Positions 38,001-50,440 of a stretch of DNA of 64,000 nucleotides are shown here, piece by piece. The translations under genes and the position numbers were made by a program. Position 1 is the stretch's first letter; each line of letters starts with the position of its first letter. The notes beneath the pieces are model-generated. The model had not been told where the DNA came from and ran no database searches. It worked only from the letters and a program-made list of their open reading frames with translations. Where the stretch lies: assembly GCA_032622095.1 (NCBI GenBank), contig CP136062.1, forward strand, positions 39,806,918-39,870,917, in the 5' to 3' direction. Origin of the DNA: Siphonodentalium dalli (lineage: Eukaryota; Mollusca; Scaphopoda; Gadilida; Siphonodentaliidae).

Positions 38001-41000
38001 AGTTTTGGTCACAGACCGTTTACTTGTGAGTTTAGTCAATATCCTCTCAAATTCGCCACCACCAGGCATGGGTTAAGGATCCGTAAGATTTAATTTATCG
38101 AAATATCGAGGGCGGTCGGTTCTTTTCTGGCTACAGGGTGTCTGCTGGTAATAATGTTGCTATACATTAAGGTATGAATATTGTCAGTTTTGGTCACAGA
38201 CCGTTTACTTGTGAGTTTAGTCAATATCCTCTCAAATTCGCCACCACCAGGCATGGGTTAAGGATCCGTAAGATTTAATTTTATAGAAATATCGAGGGCA
38301 GTCGGTCCTTTTCTGGCTACAGGGTGTCTGCTGGTTCTAATGATGCTATACATTAAGGTATGGATATAGTCAGTTTTGGTCACAGACCGTTTACTTGTGA
38401 GTTTAGTCAATATCCTCTCAAATTCGCCACCACCAGTCATGGGTTAATAGTCCGTAAGATTTAATTTATCGAAATATCGAGGGCGGTCGGTCCTTTTCTG
38501 CCTACAGGGTGTCTGCTGGTTCTAATGATGCCATACAGTAAGGTATGGATGTTGTGAGTTTTGGTCACAGACCGTTTACTTGTGAGTTTAGGCAATATCC
38601 TCTCAAATTCGCCACCACCAGTCATGGGTTAAGAGTCCGTAAGATTTAATTTATCGACATATCGAGGGCGGTCGGTCCTTTTCTGCCTACAGGGTGTCTG
38701 CTGGTTCTAATGATGCCATACATTAAGGTATGGATGTTGTGAGTTTTGGTCACAGACCGTTTACTTGTGAGTTTAGTCAATATCCTCTCAAATTCGCCAC
38801 CACCAGGCATGGGTTAAGGATCCGTAAGATTTAATTTATCGAAATATCGAGGGCGGTCGGTCCTTTTCTGGCTACAGGGTGTCTGCTGGTAATAATGATG
38901 CCATACATTAAGGTATGGATATTGTCACTTTTGGTCACAGACCGTTTACTTGTGAGTTTAGTCAATATCCTCTCAAATTCGCCACCACCAGGCATGGGTT
39001 AAGGATCCGTAAGATTTAATTTATCGAAATATCGAGGGCGGTCGGTCCTTTTCTGGCTACAGGGTGTCTGCTGGTTCTAATGATGCCATACATTAAGGTA
39101 TGGATATAGTCAGTTTTGGTCACAGACCGTTTACTTGTGAGTTTAGTCAATATCCTCTCAAATTCGCCACCACCAGGCAAGGGTTAATAGTCCGTAAGAT
39201 TTAATTTTATAGAAATATCGAGGGCGGTCGGTCCTTTTATGGCTACAGGGTGTCTGCTGGTTCTAATGATGCCATACGTTAAGGTATGGATATTGTCAGT
39301 TTTGGTCACAGACCGTTTACTTGTGAGATTAGTCAATATCCTCTCAAATTCGCCACCACCAGGCAAGGGTTAATAGTCCGTAAGATTTAATTTTATAGAA
39401 ATATCGAGGGCGGTCGGTCCTTTTATGGCTACAGGGTGTCTGCTGGTAATAATGATGCCATGCATTAAGGTATGGATATAGTCAGTTTTGGTCACAGACC
39501 GTTTACTTGTGAGTTTAGTCAATATCCTCTCAAATTCGCCACCACCAGGCAAGGGTTAATAGTCCGTAAGATTTAATTTTATAGAAATATCGAGGGCGTT
39601 CGGTCCTTTTATGGCTACAGGGTGTCTGCTGGTTCAAATGATGCCATACATTAAGGTATGGATGTTGTCAGTTTTGGTCACAGACCGTTTACTTGTGAGT
39701 TTAGTCAATATCCTCTCAAATTCGCCACCACCAGGCATGGGTTAAGGATCCGTAAGATTTAATTTTATAGAAATATCGAGGGCAGTCGGTCCTTTTCTGG
39801 CTACAGGGTGTCTGCTGGTTCTAATGATGCTATACATTAAGGTATGGATATAGTCAGTTTTGGTCACAGACCGTTTACTTGTGAGTTTAGTCAATATCCT
39901 CTCAAATTCGCCACCACCAGTCATGGGTTAAGAGTCCGTAAGATTTAATTTATCGAAATATCGAGGGCGGTCGGTCCTTTTCTGCCTACAGGGTGTCTGC
40001 TGGTTCTAATGATGCCATACAGTAAGGTATGGATGTTGTGAGTTTTGGTCACAGACCGTTTACTTGTGAGTTTAGGCAATATCCTCTCAAATTCGCCACC
40101 ACCAGTCAAGGGTTAAGAGTCCGTAAGATTTAATTTATCGACATATCGAGGGCGGTCGGTCCTTTTCTGCCTACAGGGCGTCTGCTGGTTCTAATGATGC
40201 CATACATTAAGGTATGGATGTTGTGAGTTTTGGTCACAGACCGTTTACTTGTGAGTTTAGTCAATATCCTCTCAAATTCGCCACCACCAGGCATGGGTTA
40301 AGGATCCGTAAGATTTAATTTATCGAAATATCGAGGGCGGTCGGTCCTTTTCTGGCTACAGGGTGTCTGCTGGTAATAATGATGCCATACATTAAGGTAT
40401 GGATATTGTCACTTTTGGTCACAGACCGTTTACTTGTGAGTTTAGTCAATATCCTCTCAAATTCGCCACCACCAGTCATGGGTTAAGAGTCCGTAAGATT
40501 TAATTTATCGAAATATCGAGGGCGGTCGGTCCTTTTCTGCCTACAGGGTGTCTGCTGGTTCTAATGATGCCATACAGTAAGGTATGGATGTTGTGAGTTT
40601 TGGTCACAGACCGTTTACTTGTGAGTTTAGTCAATATCCTCTCAAATTCGCCACCACCAGGCAAGGGTTAATAGTCCGTAAGATTTAATTTTATAGAAAT
40701 ATCGAGGGCGGTCGGTCCTTTTATGGCTACAGGGTGTCTGCTGGTTCTAATGATGCCATACGTTAAGGTATGGATATTGTCAGTTTTGGTCACAGACCGT
40801 TTACTTGTGAGATTAGTCAATATCCTCTCAAATTCGCCACCACCAGGCAAGGGTTAATAGTCCGTAAGATTTAATTTTATAGCAATATCGAGGGCGGTCG
40901 GTCCTTTTATGGCTACAGGGTGTCTGCTGGTAATAATGATGCCATACATTAAGGTATGGATATAGTCAGTTTTGGTCACAGACCGTTTACTTGTGAGTTT

Positions 41001-44000
41001 AGTCAATATCCTCTCAAATTCGCCACCACCAGGCAAGGGTTAATAGTCCGTAAGATTTAATTTTATAGAAATATCGAGGGCGGTCGGTGCTTTTATGGCT
41101 ACAGGGTGTCTGCTGGTTCTAATGATGCCATACGTTAAGGTATAGATATTGTCAGTTTTGGTCACAGACCGTTTACTTGTGAGATTAGTCAATTTCCTCT
41201 CAAATTCGCCACCACCAGGCAAGGGTTAATAGTCCGTAAGATTTAATTTTATAGAAATATCGAGGGCGGTCGGTCCTTTTATGGCTACAGGGTGTCTGCT
41301 GGTAATAATGATACCATACATTAAGGTATGGATATTGCAAGTGTTGGTCACATACCGTTTACTTGTGAGATTAGTCAATATCCTCTCAAATTCGCCACCA
41401 CCAGTCATGGGTTAAATGTCCGTAAGATTTAATTTATCGAAATATCGAGGGCGGTCGGGCCTTTTCTGGCTACAGGGTGTCTGCTGGTAATAATGATGCC
41501 ATACATTAAGGTATGGATATTGTCAGTTTTGGTCACTGACCGTTTACTTGTGAGTTTAGTCAATATCCTCTCAAATTCGCCACCACCAGGCATGGGTGAA
41601 GGATCCGTAAGATTTAATTTTATAGAAATATCGAGGGCGGTCGGTCCTTTTCTAGTTACAGGGTGTCTGCTGGTTCTAATGATGCCATACATTAAGGTAT
41701 GGATATAGTCAGTTTTGGTCACAGACCGTTTACTTGTGAGATTAGTCAATATCCTCTCAAATTCGCCACCACCATTCATGGGTTAAGAGTCCGTAAGATT
41801 TAATTTATCGAAATATCGAGGGCGGTCGGTCCTTTTCTGCCTACAGGGTGTCTGCTGGTTCTAATGATGCCATACAGTAAGGTATGGATGTTGTGAGTTT
41901 TGGTCACAGACCGTTTACCTGTGAGTTTAGGCAATATCCTCTCAAATTCGCCACCATCAGTCAAGGGTTAAGAGTCCGTAAGATTTAATTTATCGACATA
42001 TCGAGGGCGGTCGGTCCTTTTCTGCCTACAGGGTGTCTGCTGGTTCTAATGATGCCATACATTAAGGTATGGATGTTGTGAGTTTTGGTCACAGACCGTT
42101 TACTTGTGAGTTTAGTCAATATCCTCTCAAATTCGCCACCACCAGGCATGGGTTAAGGATCCGTAAGATTTAATTTATCGAAATATCGAGGGCGGTCGGT
42201 CCTTTTCTGGCTACAGGGTGTCTGCTGGTAATAATGATGCCATACATTAAGGTATGGATATTGTCACTTTTGGTCACAGACCGTTTACTTGTGAGTTTAG
42301 TCAATATCCTCTCAAATTCGCCACCACCAGTCATGGGTTAAGAGTCCGTAAGATTTAATTTATCGAAATATCGAGGGCGGTCGGTCCTTTTCTGCCTACA
42401 GGGTGTCTGCTGGTTCTAATGATGCCATACAGTAAGGTATGGATGTTGTGAGTTTTGGTCACAGACCGTTTACTTGTGAGTTTAGTCAATATCCTCTCAA
42501 ATTCGCCACCACCAGGCAAGGGTTAATAGTCCGTAAGATTTAATTTTATAGAAATATTGAGGGCGGTCGGTCCTTTTATGGCTACAGGGTGTCTGCTGGT
42601 TCTAATGATGCCATACGTTAAGGTATGGATATTGTCAGTTTTGGTCACAGACCGTTTACTTGTGAGATTAGTCAATATCCTCTCAAATTCGCCACCACCA
42701 GGCAAGGGTTAATAGTCCGTAAGATTTAATTTTATAGAAATATCGAGGGCGGTCGGTCCTTTTATGGCTACAGGGTGTCTGCTAGTAATAATGATGCCAT
42801 ACATTAAGGTATGGATATAGTCAGTTTTGGTCACAGACCGTTTACTTGTGAGTTTAGTCAATATCCTCTCAAATTCGCCACCACCAGGCAAGGGTTAATA
42901 GTCCGTAAGATTTAATTTTATAGAAATATCGAGGGCGGTCGGTGCTTTTATGGCTACAGGGTGTCTGCTGGTTCTAATGATGCCATACGTTAAGGTATAG
43001 ATATTGTCAGTTTTGGTCACAGACCGTTTACTTGTGAGATTAGTCAATTTCCTCTCAAATTCGCCACCACCAGGCAAGGGTTAATAGTCCGTAAGATTTA
43101 ATTTTATAGAAATATCGAGGGCGGTCGGTCCTTTTATGGCTACAGGGTGTCTGCTGGTAATAATGATACCATACATTAAGGTATGGATATTGCAAGTGTT
43201 GGTCACATACCGTTTACTTGTGAGATTAGTCAATATCCTCTCAAATTCGCCACCACCAGTCATGGGTTAAGAGTCCGTAAGATTTAATTTATCGAAATAT
43301 CGAGGGCGGTCGGTCCTTTTCTGGCTACAGGGTGTCTGCTGGTAATAATGATACCATACATTAAGGTATGGATATTGCAAGTGTTGGTCACAGACCGTTT
43401 ACTTGTGAGTTTAGTCAATATCCTCTCAAATTCGCCACCACCAGGCATGGGTTAAGGATCCGTAAGATTTAATTTTATAGAAATATCGAGGGCGGTCGGT
43501 CCTTTTCTAGCTACAGGGTGTCTGCTGGTTCTAATGATGCCATACATTAAGGTATGGATATAGTCAGTTTTGGTCACAGACCGTTTACTTGTGAGATTAG
43601 TCAATATCCTCTCAAATTCGCCACCACCAGTCATGGGTTAAGAGTCCGTAAGATTTAATTTATCGAAATATCGAGGGCGGTCGGTCCTTTTCTGGCTACA
43701 GGGTGTCTGCTGGTAATAATGATACCATACATTAAGGTATGGATATTGCAAGTGTTGGTCACAGACCGTTTACTTGTGAGTTTAGTCAATATCCTCTCAA
43801 ATTCGCCACCACCAGGCATGGGTTAAGGATCCGTAAGATTTAATTTATCGAAATATCGAGGGCGGTCGGTCCTTTTCTGGCTACAGGGTGTCTGCTGGTA
43901 ATAATGATACCCTACATTAAGGTATGGATATTGTCAGTTTTGGTCACAGACCGTTTACTTGTGAGATTAGTCAATATCCTCTCAAATTCGCCACCACCTG

Positions 44001-44847
44001 GCAAGGGTTAATAGTCCGTAAGATTAAATTTTATAGAAATATCGAGGGCGGTCGGTCCTTTTATGGCTACAGGGTGTCTGCTGGTTCAAATGATGCCATA
44101 CATTAAGGTATGGATGTTGTCAGTTTTGGTCACAGACCGTTTACTTGTGAGTTTAGTCAATATCCTCTCAAATTCGCCACCACCAGTCATGGGTTAAGAG
44201 TCCGTAAGATTTAATTTATCGAAATATCGAGGGCGGTCGGTCCTTTTCTGCCTACAGGGTGTCTGCTGGTTCTAATGATGCCATACATTAAGGTATGGAT
44301 ATAGTCAGTTTTGGTCACAGACCGTTTACTTGTGAGATTAGTCAATATCCTCTCAAATTCGCCACCACCAGGCATGTGTTAAGGATCCGTAAGATTTAAT
44401 TTATCGAAATATCGAGGGCGGTCGGTCCTTTTCTGGCTACAGGGTGTCTGCTGGTAATAATGATGCCATACATTAAGGTATGGATATTGTCAGTTTTGGT
44501 CACAGACCGTTTACTTGTGAGTTTAGTCAATATCCTCTCAAATTCGCCACCACCAGGCATGGGTTAAGGATCCGTAAGATTTAATTTATCGAAATATCGA
44601 GGGCGGTCGGTCCTTTTCTGGCTACAGGGTGTCTGCTGGTAATAATGATGCCATACATTAAGGTATGGATATTGTCAGTTTTGGTCACAGACCGTTTACT
44701 TGTGAGTTTAGTCAATATCCTCTCAAATTCGCCACCACCAGGCATGGGTTAAGGATCCGTAAGATTTAATTTTATAGAAATATCGAGGGCGGTCGGTCCT
44801 TTTCTAGCTACAGGGTGTCTGCTGGTTCTAATGATGCCATACATTAA
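32054..44847 (-). repeat. 185/186-bp satellite array, reverse orientation (right array, first part)
   Basis: The same monomer family as at 1-11500, now in reverse complement, begins abruptly at 32054 (TATTGTCAGTTTTGGTCACAG) and runs for about 69 monomers to the TTAA element. Monomers differ from the left array by recurrent variants, such as GCCATAAAAG in place of GCTAGAAAAG and the TTAACCCTTG boundary form. At about 36463 one monomer carries a 4-bp insertion (CTACAGCTAGGG). The array resumes after the insertion at 46278 in the same phase. Confidence 0.97.
36403..43634 (-). repeat. Higher-order repeat block, mainly 10-mer (1855 bp)
   Basis: A marker monomer of the 186-bp type, bounded by CAGTCATGGG or a close variant, ends at 36586, 38440, 39924, 41779 and 43634. 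The spacings are 1854, 1484, 1855 and 1855 bp, that is 10, 8, 10 and 10 monomers. Rare variants travel with it: the TTGCAAGTGTTGGTCACATA monomer at about 41333 and 43188, and the GGTGCTTTTATGG monomer at about 41087 and 42942, both pairs 1855 bp apart. Confidence 0.85.
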
Positions 44848-45161
44848 CTCTTTCGCTGCCAAACGCGCATAAATGCGAACTTCGTAGACGCTGCCAATCG
44901 CGCATTTTTGCGAATTTGGTATGTAGTCTAATGTATGGGATATAACTCTATTCTTTCCGGCATGATTGACAGTGTACAATGTATTTATCTGTAGTACTGT
45001 TGCGCGCGAACAATTTAAAGCGACAAGGTCATGCTCTTTCTGACGTTATGGAGGTACAGTCAGAGCCGGAATATTGCGCCATTGTTATTAGCACGTGGTT
45101 ATCAGTCGAAAATGGCTGCTCGCAAAAGACTCAGGACTGAAGAAGTTATTGTTATTACCTG

Positions 45162-45512
45162 TATACTCTAATGATCGAGGGGCGCCTGTGGCGCATAAGT
45201 TACTTATACCTATTATTTGTGTGGGCAGTAGCCTCTATTATAGGGGCGCCTGCGGCGCATAAGATACTAGGGTGGCGGGATGGGGTGGTTGGTGGGTAAC
45301 TAACCTCTATACTCTAATGATCGAGGGGCGCCTGCGGCGCATAAGATACTTATACCTATTATGTATGTGGGCAGTAGACTATATAGGGGCGCCTGCGGCG
45401 CATAAGATACTATGGGTGGCGGGATGGGGTGGTGGGTGGGTAACTAACCTCTATACTCTAATGATCGAGGGGTGCCTGCGGCGCATAAGATACTTATACC
45501 TATTATTTATAA
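45162..45512 (+). repeat. 145-bp tandem repeat inside the piggyBac-like element
   Basis: TATACTCTAATGATCGAGG begins units at 45162, 45308 and 45452 (periods 146 and 144 bp); the third is partial. Each unit contains GGCGCCTGCGGCGCATAAG twice, so it is itself a degenerate duplication. The plus-strand frame at 45272-45532 is produced by the repeat. Confidence 0.88.
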
Positions 45513-45672
45513 TACACCTTTACTGGTTTTGAACAACCCTTGTCTATTGTGTCGTTTTCCAGTGGCGATAACAGGCCACTAAATTAATTATGCTGGTGAG
45601 TTGACCATGCGTACGCCCGCGTGACCCATATAATTAACATAAATCATCGTAAAACCCAATTTTCCTGAAATT

Positions 45673-46085
45673 CAAGATGGCCGTCAAGATCACGTGACTT
45701 ATAAGGGGCGGAGCAGGGTCATATGTCCCCTGCAGGTATATATACATATGGGTATGGTTATATTATATATATCTATATTTGGAATTGTACCTATCAGGGA
45801 ATATTCAAGCAACCAAAGCACGAACTCGACAAAGTGCGCCATTGTATCCCATTTTGCTACAAATAGGTGGCAACTTGCATAAATCCAAGATGGACGCCAA
45901 GGTCACGTGACCTATTTTATGTCCAAAGTGGGTTCATATAGGTTACTCCCATGTACCTTACTGTTGGACATCGTATAATTGGGTTGAATATTAGAAAACA
46001 AACAACACCCATTCATACCCACACAAACTGTACATATACAGGCAAATAGCCACTAATCCAAGATGGCCGCCAATGTCACGTGACC
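45673..46085 (+). promoter_or_regulatory. Three copies of a CAAGATGGCCGCCAAnnTCACGTGAC motif
   Basis: Copies start at 45673, 45886 and 46059. Each joins a CAAGATGG core that resembles a YY1 site to the palindrome TCACGTGA, which contains a CACGTG E-box of the kind bound by bHLH-ZIP factors. The spacings are 213 and 173 bp and the surrounding sequence is only weakly similar, so the motif is better conserved than its context. Factor binding is inferred from sequence only. Confidence 0.5.
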
Positions 46086-47109
46086 TTGGTGGGCGTTTCC
46101 ACGGCGGCATTCGACAGGGAATACCTATGTCTATATACATGTGAAGTTTCAACTAATTATATTAGAAACTGCTTGAGATATAATGTGTTACCCATATATA
46201 CCTGAAATACATGGATATATGTAAAGGATGCTTGGCACTGGGGGCTACGTCTGTGGCGGCGGGTGGCAGCGAAAGAGTTAAGGTATGGATATTGACAGTT
46301 TTGGTCACAGACCGTTTACTTGTGAGTTTAGTCAATATCCTCTCAAATTCGCCACCTCCAGGCATGGGTTAAGGATCCGTAAGATTTAATTTTATAGAAA
46401 TATCGAGGGCGGTCGGTCCTTTTCTAGCTACAGGGTGTCTGCTGGTTCTAATGATGCCATACATTAAGGTATGGATATAGTCAGTTTTGGTCACAGACAG
46501 TTTACTTGTGAGATTAGTCAATATCCTCTCAAATTCGCCACCACCAGTCATGGGTTAAGCGTCCGTAAGATTTAATTTATCGAAATATCGAGGGCGGTCG
46601 GTCCTTTTCTGCCTACAGGGTGTCTGTTGGTTCTAATGATGCCATACATTAAGGTATGGATGTTGTGAGTTTTGGTCACAGACCGTTTACTTGTGAGTTT
46701 AGTCAATATCCTCTCAAATTCGCCACCACCAGGCATGGGTTAAGGATCCGTAAGATTTAATTTATCGAAATATCGAGGGCGGTCGGCCCTTTTCTGGCTA
46801 CAGGGTGTCTGCTGGTAATAATGATGCCATACATTAAGGTATGGATATTGTCAGTTTTGGTCACAGACCGTTTACTTGTGAGTTTAGTCAATATCCTCTC
46901 AAATTCGACACCACCAGGCATGGGTTAAGGATCCGTAAGATTTAATTTATCAAAATATCGAGGGCGGTCGGTCCTTTTCTGGCTACAGGGTGTCTACTGG
47001 TTCTAATGATGCCATACATTAAGGTATGGATATAGTCAGTTTTGGTCACAGACCGTTTACTTGTGAGTTTAGTCAATATCCTCTCAAATTCGCCACCACC
47101 AGGCAAGGG

Positions 47110-50100
47110 TTAATAGTCCGTAAGATTTAATTTTATAGAAATATCGAGGGCGGTCGGTCCTTTTATGGCTACAGGGTGTCTGCTGGTTCTAATGATGCCA
47201 TACGTTAAGGTATGGATGTTGTGAGTTTTGGTCACAGACCGTTTACTTGTGAGATTAGTCAATATCCTCTCAAATTCGCCACCACCAGGCAAGGGTTAAT
47301 AGTCCGTAAGATTTAATTTTATAGAAATATCGAGGGCGGTCGGTCCTTTTATGGCTACAGGGTGTCTGCTGGTTCTAATGATGCCATACGTTAAGGTATG
47401 GATATTGTCAGTTTTGGTCACAGACCGTTTACTTGTGAGATTAGTCCATATCCTCTCAAATTCGCCACCACCAGGCAAGGGTTAATAGTCCGTAAGATTT
47501 AATTTTATAGAAATATCGAGGGCGGTCGGTCCTTTTATGGCTACAGGGTGTCTGCTGGTTCAAATGATGCCATACATTAAGGTATGGATGTTGTCAGTTT
47601 TGGTCACAGACCGTATACTTGTGAGTTTAGTCAATATCCTCTCAAATTCGCCACCACCAGTCATGGGTTAAGAGTCCGTAAGATTTAATTTATCGAAATA
47701 TCGAGGGCGGTCGGTCCTTTTCTGCCTACAGGGTGTCTGCTGGTTCTAATGATGCCATACATTAAGGTATGGATGTTGTGAGTTTTGGTCACAGACCGTT
47801 TACTTGTGAGTTTAGTCAATATCCTCTCAAATTCGCCACCACCAGGCATGGGTTAAGGATCCGTAAGATTTAATTTATCGAAATATCGAGGGCGGTCGGT
47901 CCTTTTCTGGCTACAGGATGTCTGCTGGTAATAATGATGCCATACGTTAAGGTATGGATATTGTCAGTTTTGGTCACAGACCGTTTACTTGTGAGTTTAG
48001 TCAATATCCTCTCAAATTCGCCACCACCAGGCATGTGTTAAGGATCCGTAAGATTTAATTTATCGAAATATCGAGGGCGGTCGGTCCTTTTCTGGCTACA
48101 GGGTGTCTGCTGGTAATAATGATGCCATACATTAAGGTATGGATGTTGTGAGTTTTGGTCACAGACCGTTTACTTGTGAGTTTAGTCAATATCCTCTCAA
48201 ATTCGCCACCACCAGGCATGGGTTAAGGATCCGTAAGATTTAATTTATCAAAATATCGAGGGCGGTCGGTCCTTTTCTGGCTACAGGGTGTCTGCTGGTA
48301 ATAATGATGCCATACATTAAGGTATGGATATTGTCAGTTTTGGTCACAGACCGTTTACTTGTGAGTTTAGTCAATATCCTCTCAAATTCGCCACCACCAG
48401 GCATGGGTTAAGGATCCGTAAGATTTAATTTTATAGAAATATCGAGGGCGGTCGGTCCTTTTCTGCCTACAGGGTGTCTGCTGGTAATAATGATACCATA
48501 CATTAAGGTATGGATATTGTCAGTTTTGGTCACAGACCGTTTACTTGTGAGATTAGTCAATATCCTCTCAAATTCGCCACCACCAGGCAAGGGTTAATAG
48601 TGCGTAAGATTTAATTTTATAGAAATATCGAAGGCGGTCGGTCCTTTTATGGCTACAGGGTGTCTGCTGGTTCAAATGATGCCATACATTAAGGTATGGA
48701 TGTTGTCAGTTTTGGTCACAGACCGTTTACTTGTGAGTTTAGTCAATATCCTCTCAAATTCGCCACCACCAGTCATGGGTTAAGAGTCCGTAAGATTTAA
48801 TTTATCGAAATATCGAGGGCGGTCGGTCCTTTTCTGCCTACAGGGTGTCTGCTGGTTCTAATGGTGCCATACATTAAGGTATGGATGTTGTGAGTTTTGG
48901 TCACAGACCGTTTACTTGTGAGTTTAGTCAATATCCTCTCAAATTCGCCACCACCAGGCATGGGTTAAGGATCCGTAAGATTTAATTTATCGAAATATCG
49001 AGGGCGGTCGGTCCTTTTCTGGCTACAGGGTGTCTGCTGGTAATAATGATGCCATACATTAAGGTATGGATATTGTCAGTTTTGGTCACAGACCGTTTAC
49101 TTGTGAGTTTAGTCAATATCCTCTCAAATTCGCCACCACCAGGCAAGGGTTAATAGTCCGTAAGATTTAATTTTATAGAAATATCGAGGGCGGTCGGTCC
49201 TTTTATGGCTACAGGGTGTCTGCTGGCTCTAATGATGCCATACGTTAAGGTATGGATGTTGTGAGTTTTGGTCACAGACCGTTTACTTGTGAGATTAGTC
49301 AATATCCTCTCAAATTCGCCACCACCAGGCAAGGGTTAATAGTCCGTAAGATTTAATTTTATAGAAATATCGAGGGCGATCGGTCCTTTTATGGCTACAG
49401 GGTGTCTGCTGGTTCTAATGATGCCATACGTTAAGGTATGGATATTGTCAGTTTTGGTCACAGACCGTTTACTTGTGAGATTAGTCCATATCCTCTCAAA
49501 TTCGCCACCACCAGGCAAGGGTTAATAGTCCGTAAGATTTAATTTTATAGAAATATCGAGGGCGGTCGGTCCTTTTATGGCTACAGGGTGTCTGCTGGTT
49601 CAAATGATGCCATACATTAAGGTATGGATGTTGTCAGTTTTGGTCACAGACCGTTTACTTGTGAGTTTAGTCAATATCCTCTCAAATTCGCCACCACCAG
49701 TCATGGGTTAAGAGTCCGTAAGATTTAATTTATCGAAATATCGAGGGCGGTCGGTCCTTTTCTGCCTACAGGGTGTCTGCTGGTTCTAATGATGCCATAC
49801 ATTAAGGTATGGATGTTGTGAGTTTTGGTCACAGACCGTTTACTTGTGAGTTTAGTCAATATCCTCTCAAATTCGCCACCACCAGGCATGGGTTAAGGAT
49901 CCGTAAGATTTAATTTATCGAAATATCGAGGGCGGTCGGTCCTTTTCTGGCTACAGGGTGTCTGCTGGTAATAATGATGCCATACGTTAAGGTATGGATA
50001 TTGTCAGTTTTGGTCACAGACCGTTTACTTGTGAGTTTAGTCAATATCCTCTCAAATTCGCCACCACCAGGCATGTGTTAAGGATCCGTAAGATTTAATT

Positions 50101-50440
50101 TATCGAAATATCGAGGGCGGTCGGTCCTTTTCTGGCTACAGGGTGTCTGCTGGTAATAATGATGCCATACATTAAGGTATGGATGTTGTGAGTTTTGGTC
50201 ACAGACCGTTTACTTGTGAGTATAGTCAATATCCTCTCAAATTCGCCACCACCAGGCATGGGTTAAGGATCCGTAAGATTTAATTTATCGAAATATCGAG
50301 GGCGGTCGGTCCTTTTCTGGCTACAGGGTGTCTGCTGGTAATAATTATGCCATACATTAAGGTATCGATATTGTCACTTTTGGTCACAGACCGTTTACTT
50401 GTGAGTTTAGTCAATATCCTCTCAAATTCGCCACCACCAG
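47110..50440 (-). repeat. Duplicated satellite block with 11-monomer (2040 bp) spacing
   Basis: The monomers at 47110 and 47296 recur at 49150 and 49336, 2040 bp away. Neighbouring variants follow with the same spacing, for example GCATGTGTTAAGG near 48033 and 50073. The similarity breaks down after about 50440, where the second copy continues with a different monomer order. Confidence 0.75.

Larger units (their letters stand above)
44848..46277. mobile_element. Non-autonomous piggyBac-like element (1430 bp) in the satellite
   Basis: The insertion is flanked by a TTAA duplication (44844-44847 and 46278-46281) that replaces the single TTAA of the monomer sequence ACATTAAGGT. Its ends form a 14-bp perfect terminal inverted repeat, CTCTTTCGCTGCCA. 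TTAA targeting and a C(C/T)CTTT...GCC end are the established signature of piggyBac elements. No transposase frame is present, so it must have been moved by a related element elsewhere. The left end carries a subterminal direct repeat: CGCTGCCAAACGCGCAT at 44854 and CGCTGCCAATCGCGCAT at 44889. Inside are a tandem repeat and three YY1/E-box-like motifs, annotated separately. Confidence 0.9.

Noticed and set aside
45272-45532. 86-codon ORF within the TTAA element as a transposase remnant
   Set aside because: It is generated by the 145-bp tandem repeat and shows no DDD motif or piggyBac Cys-rich end.
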